From Betaproteobacteria bacterium (GTDB lineage Bacteria > Pseudomonadota > Gammaproteobacteria > Burkholderiales > SG8-41): a stretch of DNA of 55,691 nt. The stretch spans positions 1-55,691 of the forward strand of contig CANKUB010000017.1 of assembly GCA_947486575.1 (NCBI GenBank), read 5' to 3'. The notes under the pieces are model-generated. The model made no database searches and was not told the origin of the DNA. It saw only the letters and a program-made list of their open reading frames with translations. Position numbers and translations under genes: made by a program. Shown here piece after piece: positions 49,437 to 55,691 of the stretch; position 1 is the first letter of the stretch; each line of letters begins with the position of its first letter.

Positions 49437-50511
49437 CAAGCGGCAGGCGGATTGCCTGCCCTGTCGCCACCGAACGCTCAATCGCAACGGTCGTTTCAAG
49501 GTTGATTCGTGCCTGCTGCGGCGTGGTGTGGCAGATGGGCGCGCCCGTGACCAGATGATCGAGCCACGCACGCGTTTCATTGCCGAGTGAGCCCCAGAAA
49601 TTACCCAGCGCCCAGTCGCCCGCAGAGTTGCTGCCTAGAAAAGCCATGTTGAGACTGTGGCCCGGCACGTAGGGATGCGGCACGCCTTTCTCAGTGTAGA
49701 TCAGGTGATCTTTGTGATCGTCGTCGATCAGCATGGTGCCTTCGGTGCCGAGCAATTCCACGCGGTCGGATTGGCCTTGCGTGGGGAAGTTCGCGGGCAG
49801 CGAATAGCTGATACCGAAGTTGAGCACGGCACCATCGGCGAAGGTGACGATGGCCCAGGTGGCGTCATGGCAATCGTAGCCAGCGGCCTTGAAAATACCG
49901 TGCTGCCCGCGTGCGACGACCTCAACAGGTTGGTTGCCTTCGAGAAACCAGCACATCAAATCAACATAGTAGGTGAGCACGTCGAGCACCGGTGTGGCAT
50001 GCGGATCACGCTTCAAAATCTGGAAGGTTTGTGCCCGCGAGTTGTAAACACGTGCGAGGCCGCTAATCACCGTGCCCAGCCGCCCCTGCACCATCTGTTC
50101 CTTGGCGCGCAAAAAGCACTCTTTGTAGCGGCGGCTGTAGCCGAAATTGAGCTTGCCGTTGGTTTTGGCCAGCATGTCGAGAATGTCGTCAGCGGTTTGC
50201 AGCGTGAGGCCAATGGGCTTTTCGCATAGCACGGGTTTGCCGGCCAGCAGAGCGCGCTTGATCGGCTCAGCGTGTTCCTGTTCGGGCGTGGAAACAAATA
50301 CGGCATCGACGTCCGGGTGATCGATGGCGGCATTGTTATCGCTGGTGTGAAAGTGCGCGCCGGATAACTTTGCGAGTGCCGCAGCTTTGGCGGGATCAAC
50401 ATCCGACACTGCCAGAAATTTTACCGACGGGTGCATGCCTGCCAGCCGTGCGCGCAAGGTGCCGATACGGCCTGATCCGATGACGGCTATGCCGAGTCCA
50501 TTTTTTGCCAA
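49429..50511 (-). CDS. Gfo/Idh/MocA-family oxidoreductase
   Basis: A 360-residue NAD(P)-dependent enzyme: Rossmann motif LGIAVIGSGRIGTLRAR, the catalytic-Lys motif LCEKPIGLTL, and a C-terminal beta-sheet domain with FGYSRRYKECFLRAK and DVLTYYVDLMCWFLEG, reminiscent of inositol 2-dehydrogenase. It probably oxidises a cyclitol or sugar-like compound. The start is TTG 50511, with GGGAGC nine bases upstream; no ATG fits the family N-terminus. It follows the creatininase gene by 20 bp in an operon with a second family member, and three receptors lie divergently upstream. Confidence 0.9.
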   Translation of the reverse strand: MAKNGLGIAVIGSGRIGTLRARLAGMHPSVKFLAVSDVDPAKAAALAKLSGAHFHTSDNNAAIDHPDVDAVFVSTPEQEHAEPIKRALLAGKPVLCEKPIGLTLQTADDILDMLAKTNGKLNFGYSRRYKECFLRAKEQMVQGRLGTVISGLARVYNSRAQTFQILKRDPHATPVLDVLTYYVDLMCWFLEGNQPVEVVARGQHGIFKAAGYDCHDATWAIVTFADGAVLNFGISYSLPANFPTQGQSDRVELLGTEGTMLIDDDHKDHLIYTEKGVPHPYVPGHSLNMAFLGSNSAGDWALGNFWGSLGNETRAWLDHLVTGAPICHTTPQQARINLETTVAIERSVATGQAIRLPLET

Positions 50512-50531
50512 GATTGTGCTCCCTGTGATTG

Positions 50532-51350
50532 TTAGCTGGCGATCTTAATATGTTTGATTTCCGCTGTGCCGCCACCGTTGGCTTCGTCGAGCATACTGAA
50601 AATCTCGGCGCATTCCTTGGCTATGGCATCGGCGATGTCGTTGAGCATTTTCAGGCCTTTGGCGGCAGTGGCGTGTTCGGGAGAACCATACCACCCCGTT
50701 TCGGCTATCGTCTTGATGTCGCGTAATACGGGTTGATAGCTGCGCGTGCGGCGCAGTTTGTCCCACTTGCGGCCATGCGAGTGGTCGGATGAATAGTCAA
50801 TACGGTCGAGATGCACCAGGTCGGGTTGATAGGCCATTACCGCCAGCGCCTCGATTTCACCGCCGTGCGTCAAGCCGCCGCAGTCGTGTCCATACAGTTC
50901 AGCTGCAACGTAACAGGCCTGCACCACAATCACGCTCATGCCGACATCTCGATGCAGCTTTTCAGATGCGATGGCCAGTGACGGAATGTTGCCTTCGTGC
51001 CAGTTGAGGATCATCAGACGTTTGGCACCATGCTTGGCCGTTGACGCGCCGGTTTCCACCACGACGCTTTGGTAGGTTTCCGGCGACAACGTGATGGTGC
51101 CTTCAAATGGCATGTGCATGGGCGTCACGCCCAGTGGGCCACCCGGCAGCACCAGCCCGTCCATGCGCTCCGCCACGGCATGGCTGATCACATTGGCCGC
51201 GTAAATATCGGTGCCCGTGGGCAGGTGCGGGCCGTGCTGCTCCACGCTGCCTGCGGGCAATATTACCAATGGATTCTTCTTGAACTGCGCGGCGATTTCC
51301 GGTTGCGTGAGGTTGATGAAGTAGCGCGTGGGCAAGTGTGATTGCGACAT
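50532..51350 (-). CDS. Creatininase-family amidohydrolase
   Basis: A 272-residue metalloenzyme of the creatininase fold. Metal ligands are in LPAGSVEQHGPHLPTGTDIY (Glu37, His39, His42 region and Asp48), NWHEGN and THGGEIEA (Glu). Family members open cyclic amides (creatinine) or act in mycofactocin and formamide metabolism; no specific substrate is indicated. ATG 51350 is one base from the TGA of the upstream oxidoreductase, so the genes are translationally coupled. YSSDHSHGRKWDKLRR near the C-terminus is a loop specific to this subgroup. Confidence 0.88.
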   Translation of the reverse strand: MSQSHLPTRYFINLTQPEIAAQFKKNPLVILPAGSVEQHGPHLPTGTDIYAANVISHAVAERMDGLVLPGGPLGVTPMHMPFEGTITLSPETYQSVVVETGASTAKHGAKRLMILNWHEGNIPSLAIASEKLHRDVGMSVIVVQACYVAAELYGHDCGGLTHGGEIEALAVMAYQPDLVHLDRIDYSSDHSHGRKWDKLRRTRSYQPVLRDIKTIAETGWYGSPEHATAAKGLKMLNDIADAIAKECAEIFSMLDEANGGGTAEIKHIKIAS

Positions 51351-51351
51351 C

Positions 51352-52425
51352 TCAGACTCCGACTTTTTTGCGGGTTTCGTTGAGGATATCCGCGACTTTT
51401 ACGGCTTGCCCATTTTTCTCAATGGAGCGCAACGCGGCGTTGACCATGGCCACGGCGACATTGCCGTTGTACGCGGTGAGTTCCGGCACTTTGCCGCTGA
51501 TACAGCTGTCAGCGAAACTTTCAAGTTCGGCACGGAACATGTCGCTTTCAGGTACGGTAAGTTCTTGCCGTTTGCCCCAGCCGTCCTTGCCGCGCTGGAT
51601 GTAGAGCACGGAATTCTTGTGCAGCAGGTGCGGCGTATCCCAGGTGCCGAAATCGATTTCGTAGTGCATCAGGCCCTTGGCGCCGAATACGCGCACGGCA
51701 AAAATACCGGGTGATGTCCAGCTTGAACCCACGTAACCCAGCTTGCCGTCGGCAAAACGCACTGTGCTCATCGATTGATCATCCACTTCCGCGCCCACGG
51801 GCGACAGCTTGGATGACATGGAACTGATTTCAGTCACAGGCCCGCCAAGCATGTGGACCACGTCGAACATGTGGATGCACAATTGCGACAGGTTGCCCCC
51901 AGGCGCGCGGTCTTTGTACCAGCGCCAGGTTTGTGGCGTGAGTTCCAGCGCACGTTCATTGGAGAAGTTGGCTTCAATGAACGCCACGCGGCCGAGTTCG
52001 CCCTTGTCGATGTGTTCCTTGATGATGCGGATGCCAGCCATCAGCCGAGCGCTGTGACCGACGGTCACGGTGACGCCGTACTGTTTTTCCAGTGCCTCGA
52101 TCTTCAGCCCATCTTCCAAAGTGTGCGCGATGGGTTTTTCGGTATAAATATGCTTGCCCGCTTTCGCGACTTGCTCGGCCAGTGGCAAGTGTTGCTCGTT
52201 GGGAACGGTGAGAATGATGCCCTTGATCTCCGGATTTGAAAGCATGGCTTGCATGTCGGGCACGCCCGGCACGCCGAACTCCTTGGCGAATTCATCGCGC
52301 TTGTCCTGCGAGCGGCTGTAGCCCGCGACGATTTGCAGTTTGTCTGATTTGCCGGACACGGCGCGGGTCAGTACCTTGGCCCAGCGGCCGAGGCCAACGA
52401 TGCCGAGTTTGACGGGACTGCTCAT
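51352..52425 (-). CDS. Gfo/Idh/MocA-family oxidoreductase
   Basis: A 357-residue NAD(P)-dependent enzyme: LGIVGLGRWAKVLTRAVSG is the Rossmann entry, YTEKPIAHTLEDGLK the catalytic Lys motif, GHSARLMAGIRIIKEHI and SQLCIHMFDVVHMLGG the substrate domain. It is only distantly like the second family member at 49429. AAGGAG five bases before ATG 52425 fixes the start; the frame upstream to 52629 is a shadow. It heads the operon with creatininase and is divergent from three tandem receptors; the 178-bp region between presumably holds both promoters. Confidence 0.9.
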   Translation of the reverse strand: MSSPVKLGIVGLGRWAKVLTRAVSGKSDKLQIVAGYSRSQDKRDEFAKEFGVPGVPDMQAMLSNPEIKGIILTVPNEQHLPLAEQVAKAGKHIYTEKPIAHTLEDGLKIEALEKQYGVTVTVGHSARLMAGIRIIKEHIDKGELGRVAFIEANFSNERALELTPQTWRWYKDRAPGGNLSQLCIHMFDVVHMLGGPVTEISSMSSKLSPVGAEVDDQSMSTVRFADGKLGYVGSSWTSPGIFAVRVFGAKGLMHYEIDFGTWDTPHLLHKNSVLYIQRGKDGWGKRQELTVPESDMFRAELESFADSCISGKVPELTAYNGNVAVAMVNAALRSIEKNGQAVKVADILNETRKKVGV

Positions 52426-52603
52426 GAGAACTCCTTGCGGATGGGTTGAATAGCGTGCGGTGAAAGGGTGCGCGGGCGCCGGCTGCATTATAAAGCGTGC
52501 GCCGCTGGCCGTCGTCAATCTGCCTAATGGCGCTGGACTGAACCTGATTGCGCATCGGCGCGCCGTGCCTGATACTGGCATCAACACGCGAACCGGAGTG
52601 AAC

Positions 52604-53584
52604 ATGAATGCAGTGATCAGTGGACGCAAGCTGGTGGCGGCGATACTGTGCGGCCAGATGGGCCTCGCCGGGGCCGCCGCGCCGGCGGCCTATCCCGAAA
52701 AACCGATACGCACTATCGTGCCGTTTCCGCCGGGCGGCGGCACCGACATACTCGCGCGCATGGTTGCAAACGAGTTGACCAAGGCGCTGGGCTGGCAATT
52801 CGTGTTCGACAATCGGCCTGGCGCGGGCGGCAACATCGGGCTTGATCTGGCGGCGAAGGCCGCACCCGATGGTTACACGATGGTGATGGGACAAACCAGC
52901 AATCTGGCGGTTAACCCGAACCTGTACGCCAAACTGCCCTATGATTCGTTGCGCGATTTTGCGCCGGTGTCGCTGATATCGTCGATGCCGATCGCGATCA
53001 TGGTGTGGGCGAAATCACCCTATCAAAAACTGGGTGACATGATCGAGGCTGCGAAGAACAAACCGGCAGAACTGACGCTGGCATCCACCGGCAATGGCAC
53101 CATCGGTCACCTGAGTGGCGAATTGTTGCAGCGCGCGGCGGGTGTCAAATTCATACACGTGCCGTACAAAGGCGCGGCTGTGGCGTTTCCCGATTTGCTG
53201 GGCGGGCGCATCACGGTGTTTCATTCATCGGTGGAAACCGCGTTGCCGCAGGTGAACGGCGGCACCATTCGCGTGCTTGCGGTGACGTCGGCCAACCGTG
53301 TGCCCGCACTGAAAAATGTGCCGACGGTGGCGGAGGCTGGCTACAAGGGCGTCGAGGCCAGCACGTGGTTTGGTTACCTGGTGCCGGCGCGCACACCACC
53401 GGCCATCATTGCGCGCCTGAGCAGTGAGACCGCGCGCGTGCTGAATCGCCCCGACATGCGTGAACGTCTCGCCAGTGCGGGCGAGCAAGTGACGCCGGGT
53501 CCTGAAGCATTTGCTGCGCTGCTCAAAGCCGATCTGGCGAAGTGGGGTAAGATCGTGCGCGAGGCAGGACTTAAAGTGGAATAG
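52604..53584 (+). CDS. Bug/TctC-family periplasmic solute receptor (first of three in tandem)
   Basis: A 326-residue receptor with leader MNAVISGRKLVAAILCGQMG ending AGAAAPAA, mature start YPEKPIRTIVPFPPGGGTDI. Other motifs: FVFDNRPGAGGNIGLDL, APDGYTMVMG, VKFIHVPYKGAAVAFPDLLGG, STWFGYLVPARTP. GGAG five bases before ATG 52604 supports the start; the frame to 52460 overlaps the divergent oxidoreductase region. It is divergent from the Gfo/creatininase operon and followed by two more receptors at 27 bp and by overlap. Confidence 0.93.
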   Translation: MNAVISGRKLVAAILCGQMGLAGAAAPAAYPEKPIRTIVPFPPGGGTDILARMVANELTKALGWQFVFDNRPGAGGNIGLDLAAKAAPDGYTMVMGQTSNLAVNPNLYAKLPYDSLRDFAPVSLISSMPIAIMVWAKSPYQKLGDMIEAAKNKPAELTLASTGNGTIGHLSGELLQRAAGVKFIHVPYKGAAVAFPDLLGGRITVFHSSVETALPQVNGGTIRVLAVTSANRVPALKNVPTVAEAGYKGVEASTWFGYLVPARTPPAIIARLSSETARVLNRPDMRERLASAGEQVTPGPEAFAALLKADLAKWGKIVREAGLKVE

Positions 53585-53611
53585 TGATCGGTCATCGGGA
53601 GAGTTGAAAAA

Positions 53612-54601
53612 GTGTTTTTAAAACAATGGGTTGCAATTGGCTGTGGGGCGGTGGTTTGTGGCGGTGTTGCGTACGCGCAGAACCCTTCGACAGGCTCAGG
53701 GCAGGTTTTTCCGACGCGCACCATACGCGCCATCGTGCCGTATGCGCCGGGCGGATCAACCGACGTGGTGATGCGCATACTCGCGCCGCGCATGAGCGAA
53801 ATTCTCGGCCAGCAAGTGCTTGTGGAAAATCGACCGGGTGGATCATCAACCATAGGCCTTGATATTGCCGCCAAGTCGCAGCCGGACGGCCACACCTTGG
53901 GGATTGCCAATATTACTTTCAGCGCCAACCCCAGCCTGATCCGCAAAATGCCGTTTGATTCGGAAAAGGACCTCGCGCCGGTTTCGTTTTTTTCGCTGGT
54001 GACGCTGGTGATGGCTGTGCATCCTTCGGTGCCGGTCAAAACCGTGAAAGATCTGATCGCGCTGGCAAAGAGTTCGCCGGGCACGCTCAATTACGCCTCG
54101 GCGGGCAATGTCAGCGCCAATCATCTGGCCACCGAACGCTTCAGTTCGGCCACGGGCATCAAAATGACCCACGTGCCATACAAGGGCGGTGGGCCCGCGG
54201 TCATTGCGCTGCTCTCCGGCGAAACCGCGCTGCTGTTCGCCACCATTCCTTCATCAGTGCAGCACATCAAGGCGGGCAAACTGCGTGCACTGGGCGTTTC
54301 AAGCCTCAAGCGCAGCGTGGCGCTACCGGAGGTGCCGAGTGTTGCCGAAGCGGCGGTGCCCGGATTTGAGGCAAATGAATGGAACGGCGCGCTGGTGCCC
54401 TCGGGCACGCCGCGTGCCAATATCGACCGCCTGTATCAGGCCGTGGCTAAATCGATAGCCATTCCCGAAGTGCGCGAGCGCATCATTGCGCTCGGTGCGG
54501 AACCGGTGGGCAATACGCCCGAAGAGTTCGGCGCGTTCATCAAGCGCGAATTCGGCGTGTGGGCCAAGATCATCAAGGAAGTGGGCATCAAAGTCGAGTG
54601 A
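53612..54601 (+). CDS. Bug/TctC-family receptor with repeat-derived insert (second in tandem)
   Basis: A 329-residue receptor with start GTG 53612 preceded by GGGAG. The leader FLKQWVAIGCGAVVCGGVAY ends AQ; the next residues, NPSTGSGQV, come from a dispersed repeat, before the family start FPTRTIRAIVPYAPGGSTDV. Others: VLVENRPGGSSTIGLD, QPDGHTLGIA, IKMTHVPYKGGGPAVIALLS. The start region (53606-53632) weakly resembles the AT-rich element in reverse. Its TGA overlaps the next ATG (TGATG at 54599-54603). Confidence 0.91.
   Translation: MFLKQWVAIGCGAVVCGGVAYAQNPSTGSGQVFPTRTIRAIVPYAPGGSTDVVMRILAPRMSEILGQQVLVENRPGGSSTIGLDIAAKSQPDGHTLGIANITFSANPSLIRKMPFDSEKDLAPVSFFSLVTLVMAVHPSVPVKTVKDLIALAKSSPGTLNYASAGNVSANHLATERFSSATGIKMTHVPYKGGGPAVIALLSGETALLFATIPSSVQHIKAGKLRALGVSSLKRSVALPEVPSVAEAAVPGFEANEWNGALVPSGTPRANIDRLYQAVAKSIAIPEVRERIIALGAEPVGNTPEEFGAFIKREFGVWAKIIKEVGIKVE
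53683..53705 (+). repeat. CTTCGACARGCTCAGG repeat, copy 3 (in coding region)
   Basis: CCCTTCGACAGGCTCAGGGC and following bases; one mismatch to copy 1. It encodes PSTGSGQ immediately after the signal-peptide cleavage site. Confidence 0.85.
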
Positions 54602-55563
54602 TGCGCGGCTTATTCGCCGTCTGTGCTGGTGTGGCGATTGGCAGTGCGCCAGACGTGGTGGCGCAGGAATTTCCACCCAAGCAAATCACCATCATCGTTG
54701 GCTTTCCGGCGGGTGGCGGCACGGATTTTTTCGCGCGTGTGTTTGCCCAGAAACTTGCGCCTGCCTTGGGCGCTAGCGTTATTGTTGAAAATCGCGCTGG
54801 CGCGGCAGGCACGCTTGGCACCGGACTGGTGGTGCGCGCAGCGCCCAACGGACAGACGCTGCTGTTTACGCCGTCAAACCTGGCGATGACGCAGGCCATC
54901 AGCCGCAATCTGACGTTTGACGCGCGCAAAGACCTTGCGCCAATCACGATGACGGCGAAAATTGCGTTTGTGCTGGTGATTCATCCTTCGCTGCCTGCGC
55001 GCAATGTGAAGGAACTGGTTGCCTTGGCCAAGGCGCGCCCCGGCGCGCTGGACTATGGTTCCAGTGGTGCGGGTTCGCCACCGAATTTCGCTGCCGAATT
55101 ATTCAAATACAAAGCAGGTGTCGATATCCGGCACATACCGTACAAAGGTGCCGGACAGATATTGACCTCGCTGCTGGCCGGTGAAGTGCAATCCTCATTT
55201 CTGATTCCGCCGATCGCCAGGCAGCACATGCAAGGCGGCAAATTACGCGGCCTTGCAGTGACCACGCCGCAGCGCTCGGTGGCGGTGCCGGAATTGCCGA
55301 CACTGCACGAAGCGGGCGTAGCGGACTACGATGTGACGCAGTGGCACGGGTTCTTCGCGCCGGCAAAAACGCCCGTGGCGATTATTAATCGCCTGCACAC
55401 GGAAATCGTCAAAAGTCTTGCCACGCCGGAGATCAAGCAGCGGCTGGTTGCCGAGGGCGCTGAAGCGGCTGGTGGTGCCCCCGCTGAGCTGGGGGCATTT
55501 CTTGCAGAGGAAATTCGCATGTGGAGCGATCTGGCGCAGCGTATCCGCTTGAGCTCAGAGTAG
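54601..55563 (+). CDS. Bug/TctC-family periplasmic solute receptor (third in tandem)
   Basis: A 320-residue receptor with a short leader, MRGLFAVCAGVAIGSAPDVV then AQ, mature start EFPPKQITIIVGFPAGGGTD. Others: VIVENRAGAAGTLGTGL, APNGQTLLFTP (Asn-Gly-Gln in place of the usual DGY), VDIRHIPYKGAGQILTSLLAG, and a C-terminal MWSDLAQRIRLSSE in place of KWAKVVK. The start overlaps the previous stop, so the three receptors are probably one transcript. The sequences are too different to be recent duplicates. Confidence 0.93.
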   Translation: MRGLFAVCAGVAIGSAPDVVAQEFPPKQITIIVGFPAGGGTDFFARVFAQKLAPALGASVIVENRAGAAGTLGTGLVVRAAPNGQTLLFTPSNLAMTQAISRNLTFDARKDLAPITMTAKIAFVLVIHPSLPARNVKELVALAKARPGALDYGSSGAGSPPNFAAELFKYKAGVDIRHIPYKGAGQILTSLLAGEVQSSFLIPPIARQHMQGGKLRGLAVTTPQRSVAVPELPTLHEAGVADYDVTQWHGFFAPAKTPVAIINRLHTEIVKSLATPEIKQRLVAEGAEAAGGAPAELGAFLAEEIRMWSDLAQRIRLSSE

Positions 55564-55648
55564 GTCGCTAGTGTTGTGCTTCGTAATTAACGGAACTATA
55601 TTTATTTGGCTGACTCCAATATTCATTGAACAAGTGGAGGCAGCGGAT

Positions 55649-55691
55649 ATGCGAGTGGCAAGTATGCTTGAACTGGGCGATACGCAACGCG
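55649..55691 (+). CDS. Start of an unidentified gene (partial)
   Basis: GGAGG (55636-55640) lies eight bases before ATG 55649; the frame is open to the window edge (MRVASMLELGDTQR). Too short to identify. Confidence 0.45.
   Translation, partial: MRVASMLELGDTQR

Noticed and set aside
53606-53632. Tenth copy of the AT-rich element at a receptor start
   Set aside because: Only a short TTGTTTTAAAA-like core in reverse orientation; too weak to list as a copy.
1-55691. CRISPR arrays, rRNA or tRNA genes, insertion sequences with transposases
   Set aside because: No regular repeat-spacer pattern, no recognisable rRNA or tRNA sequence and no transposase-like protein was seen on reading both strands; a tRNA-Sec gene in particular was not found.

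Overview
The window is a gene-dense, moderately GC-rich stretch with about 49 protein genes and no rRNA, tRNA or CRISPR array that I could see. The yfhM-type alpha-2-macroglobulin/pbpC pair, a SoxB, and above all thirteen genes for 'Bug' (TctC-family) solute receptors suggest a betaproteobacterium of the Burkholderiales (Alcaligenaceae/Comamonadaceae-like). This is inferred from gene content only. No TctA/TctB membrane partners lie in the window.

Layout. 1-3430: end of an alpha-2-macroglobulin gene and pbpC. 3.5-9.3 kb: receptors, two divergent MFS transporters and a D-2-hydroxyacid dehydrogenase. 9.4-11.8 kb: a rhodanese-like protein and a soxB without other sox genes. 11.8-15.1 kb: a hypothetical protein, a receptor-fold protein without signal peptide coupled to an Asp/Glu-racemase/maleate-isomerase-like enzyme, and a receptor. 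15.1-19.3 kb: a very long SNF2 ATPase. 19.5-25.2 kb: an exported GlcG/HbpS protein, a TauD dioxygenase, and receptors coupled to a mandelate-racemase-type enzyme or a mannonate-dehydratase-like enzyme. 25.25-25.7 kb: a probable integron gene cassette with a well-formed attC. 25.9-30.5 kb: a receptor, a histidine kinase/LuxR-type regulator pair, a second exported GlcG/HbpS protein and an ankyrin protein. 30.5-38.9 kb: an MFS transporter, then a co-directional run of acyl-CoA synthetase, acyl-CoA dehydrogenase, SDR, UbiD decarboxylase and two exported thiol-redox proteins. 38.9-45.9 kb: a receptor/amidohydrolase pair, a molybdenum hydroxylase and a receptor. 46-55.7 kb: a YkuD protein, a T2SF protein, a receptor/VOC pair, two Gfo/Idh/MocA oxidoreductases around a creatininase, three tandem receptors and the start of one more gene.

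The most striking observation is at 37742-38896. Two consecutive genes, a TlpA/thioredoxin-like protein and a peroxiredoxin, each look broken by one in-frame TGA, and in each the TGA sits exactly where the catalytic cysteine belongs (WUxxC and FTxxU). Reading both TGAs as selenocysteine restores full-length exported proteins of 186 and 184 residues. They look like a paired periplasmic seleno-thioredoxin/seleno-peroxiredoxin system.

Three repeat layers overlie the genes. (1) An AT-rich ~30-bp element with core TTGTTTTTAT occurs at least nine times, before genes, across stop codons and inside two coding regions. (2) A CTTCGACAGGCTCAGG-type repeat is inserted in frame just after the signal peptide of three separate receptors. 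(3) A GTCATTCCCGC-type inverted repeat lies between the start codon and the signal peptide of one receptor. The recurring theme is a receptor gene fused by a short overlap or spacing to one catabolic enzyme, which suggests many small, separately acquired uptake/degradation modules for organic acids whose substrates cannot be read from sequence.
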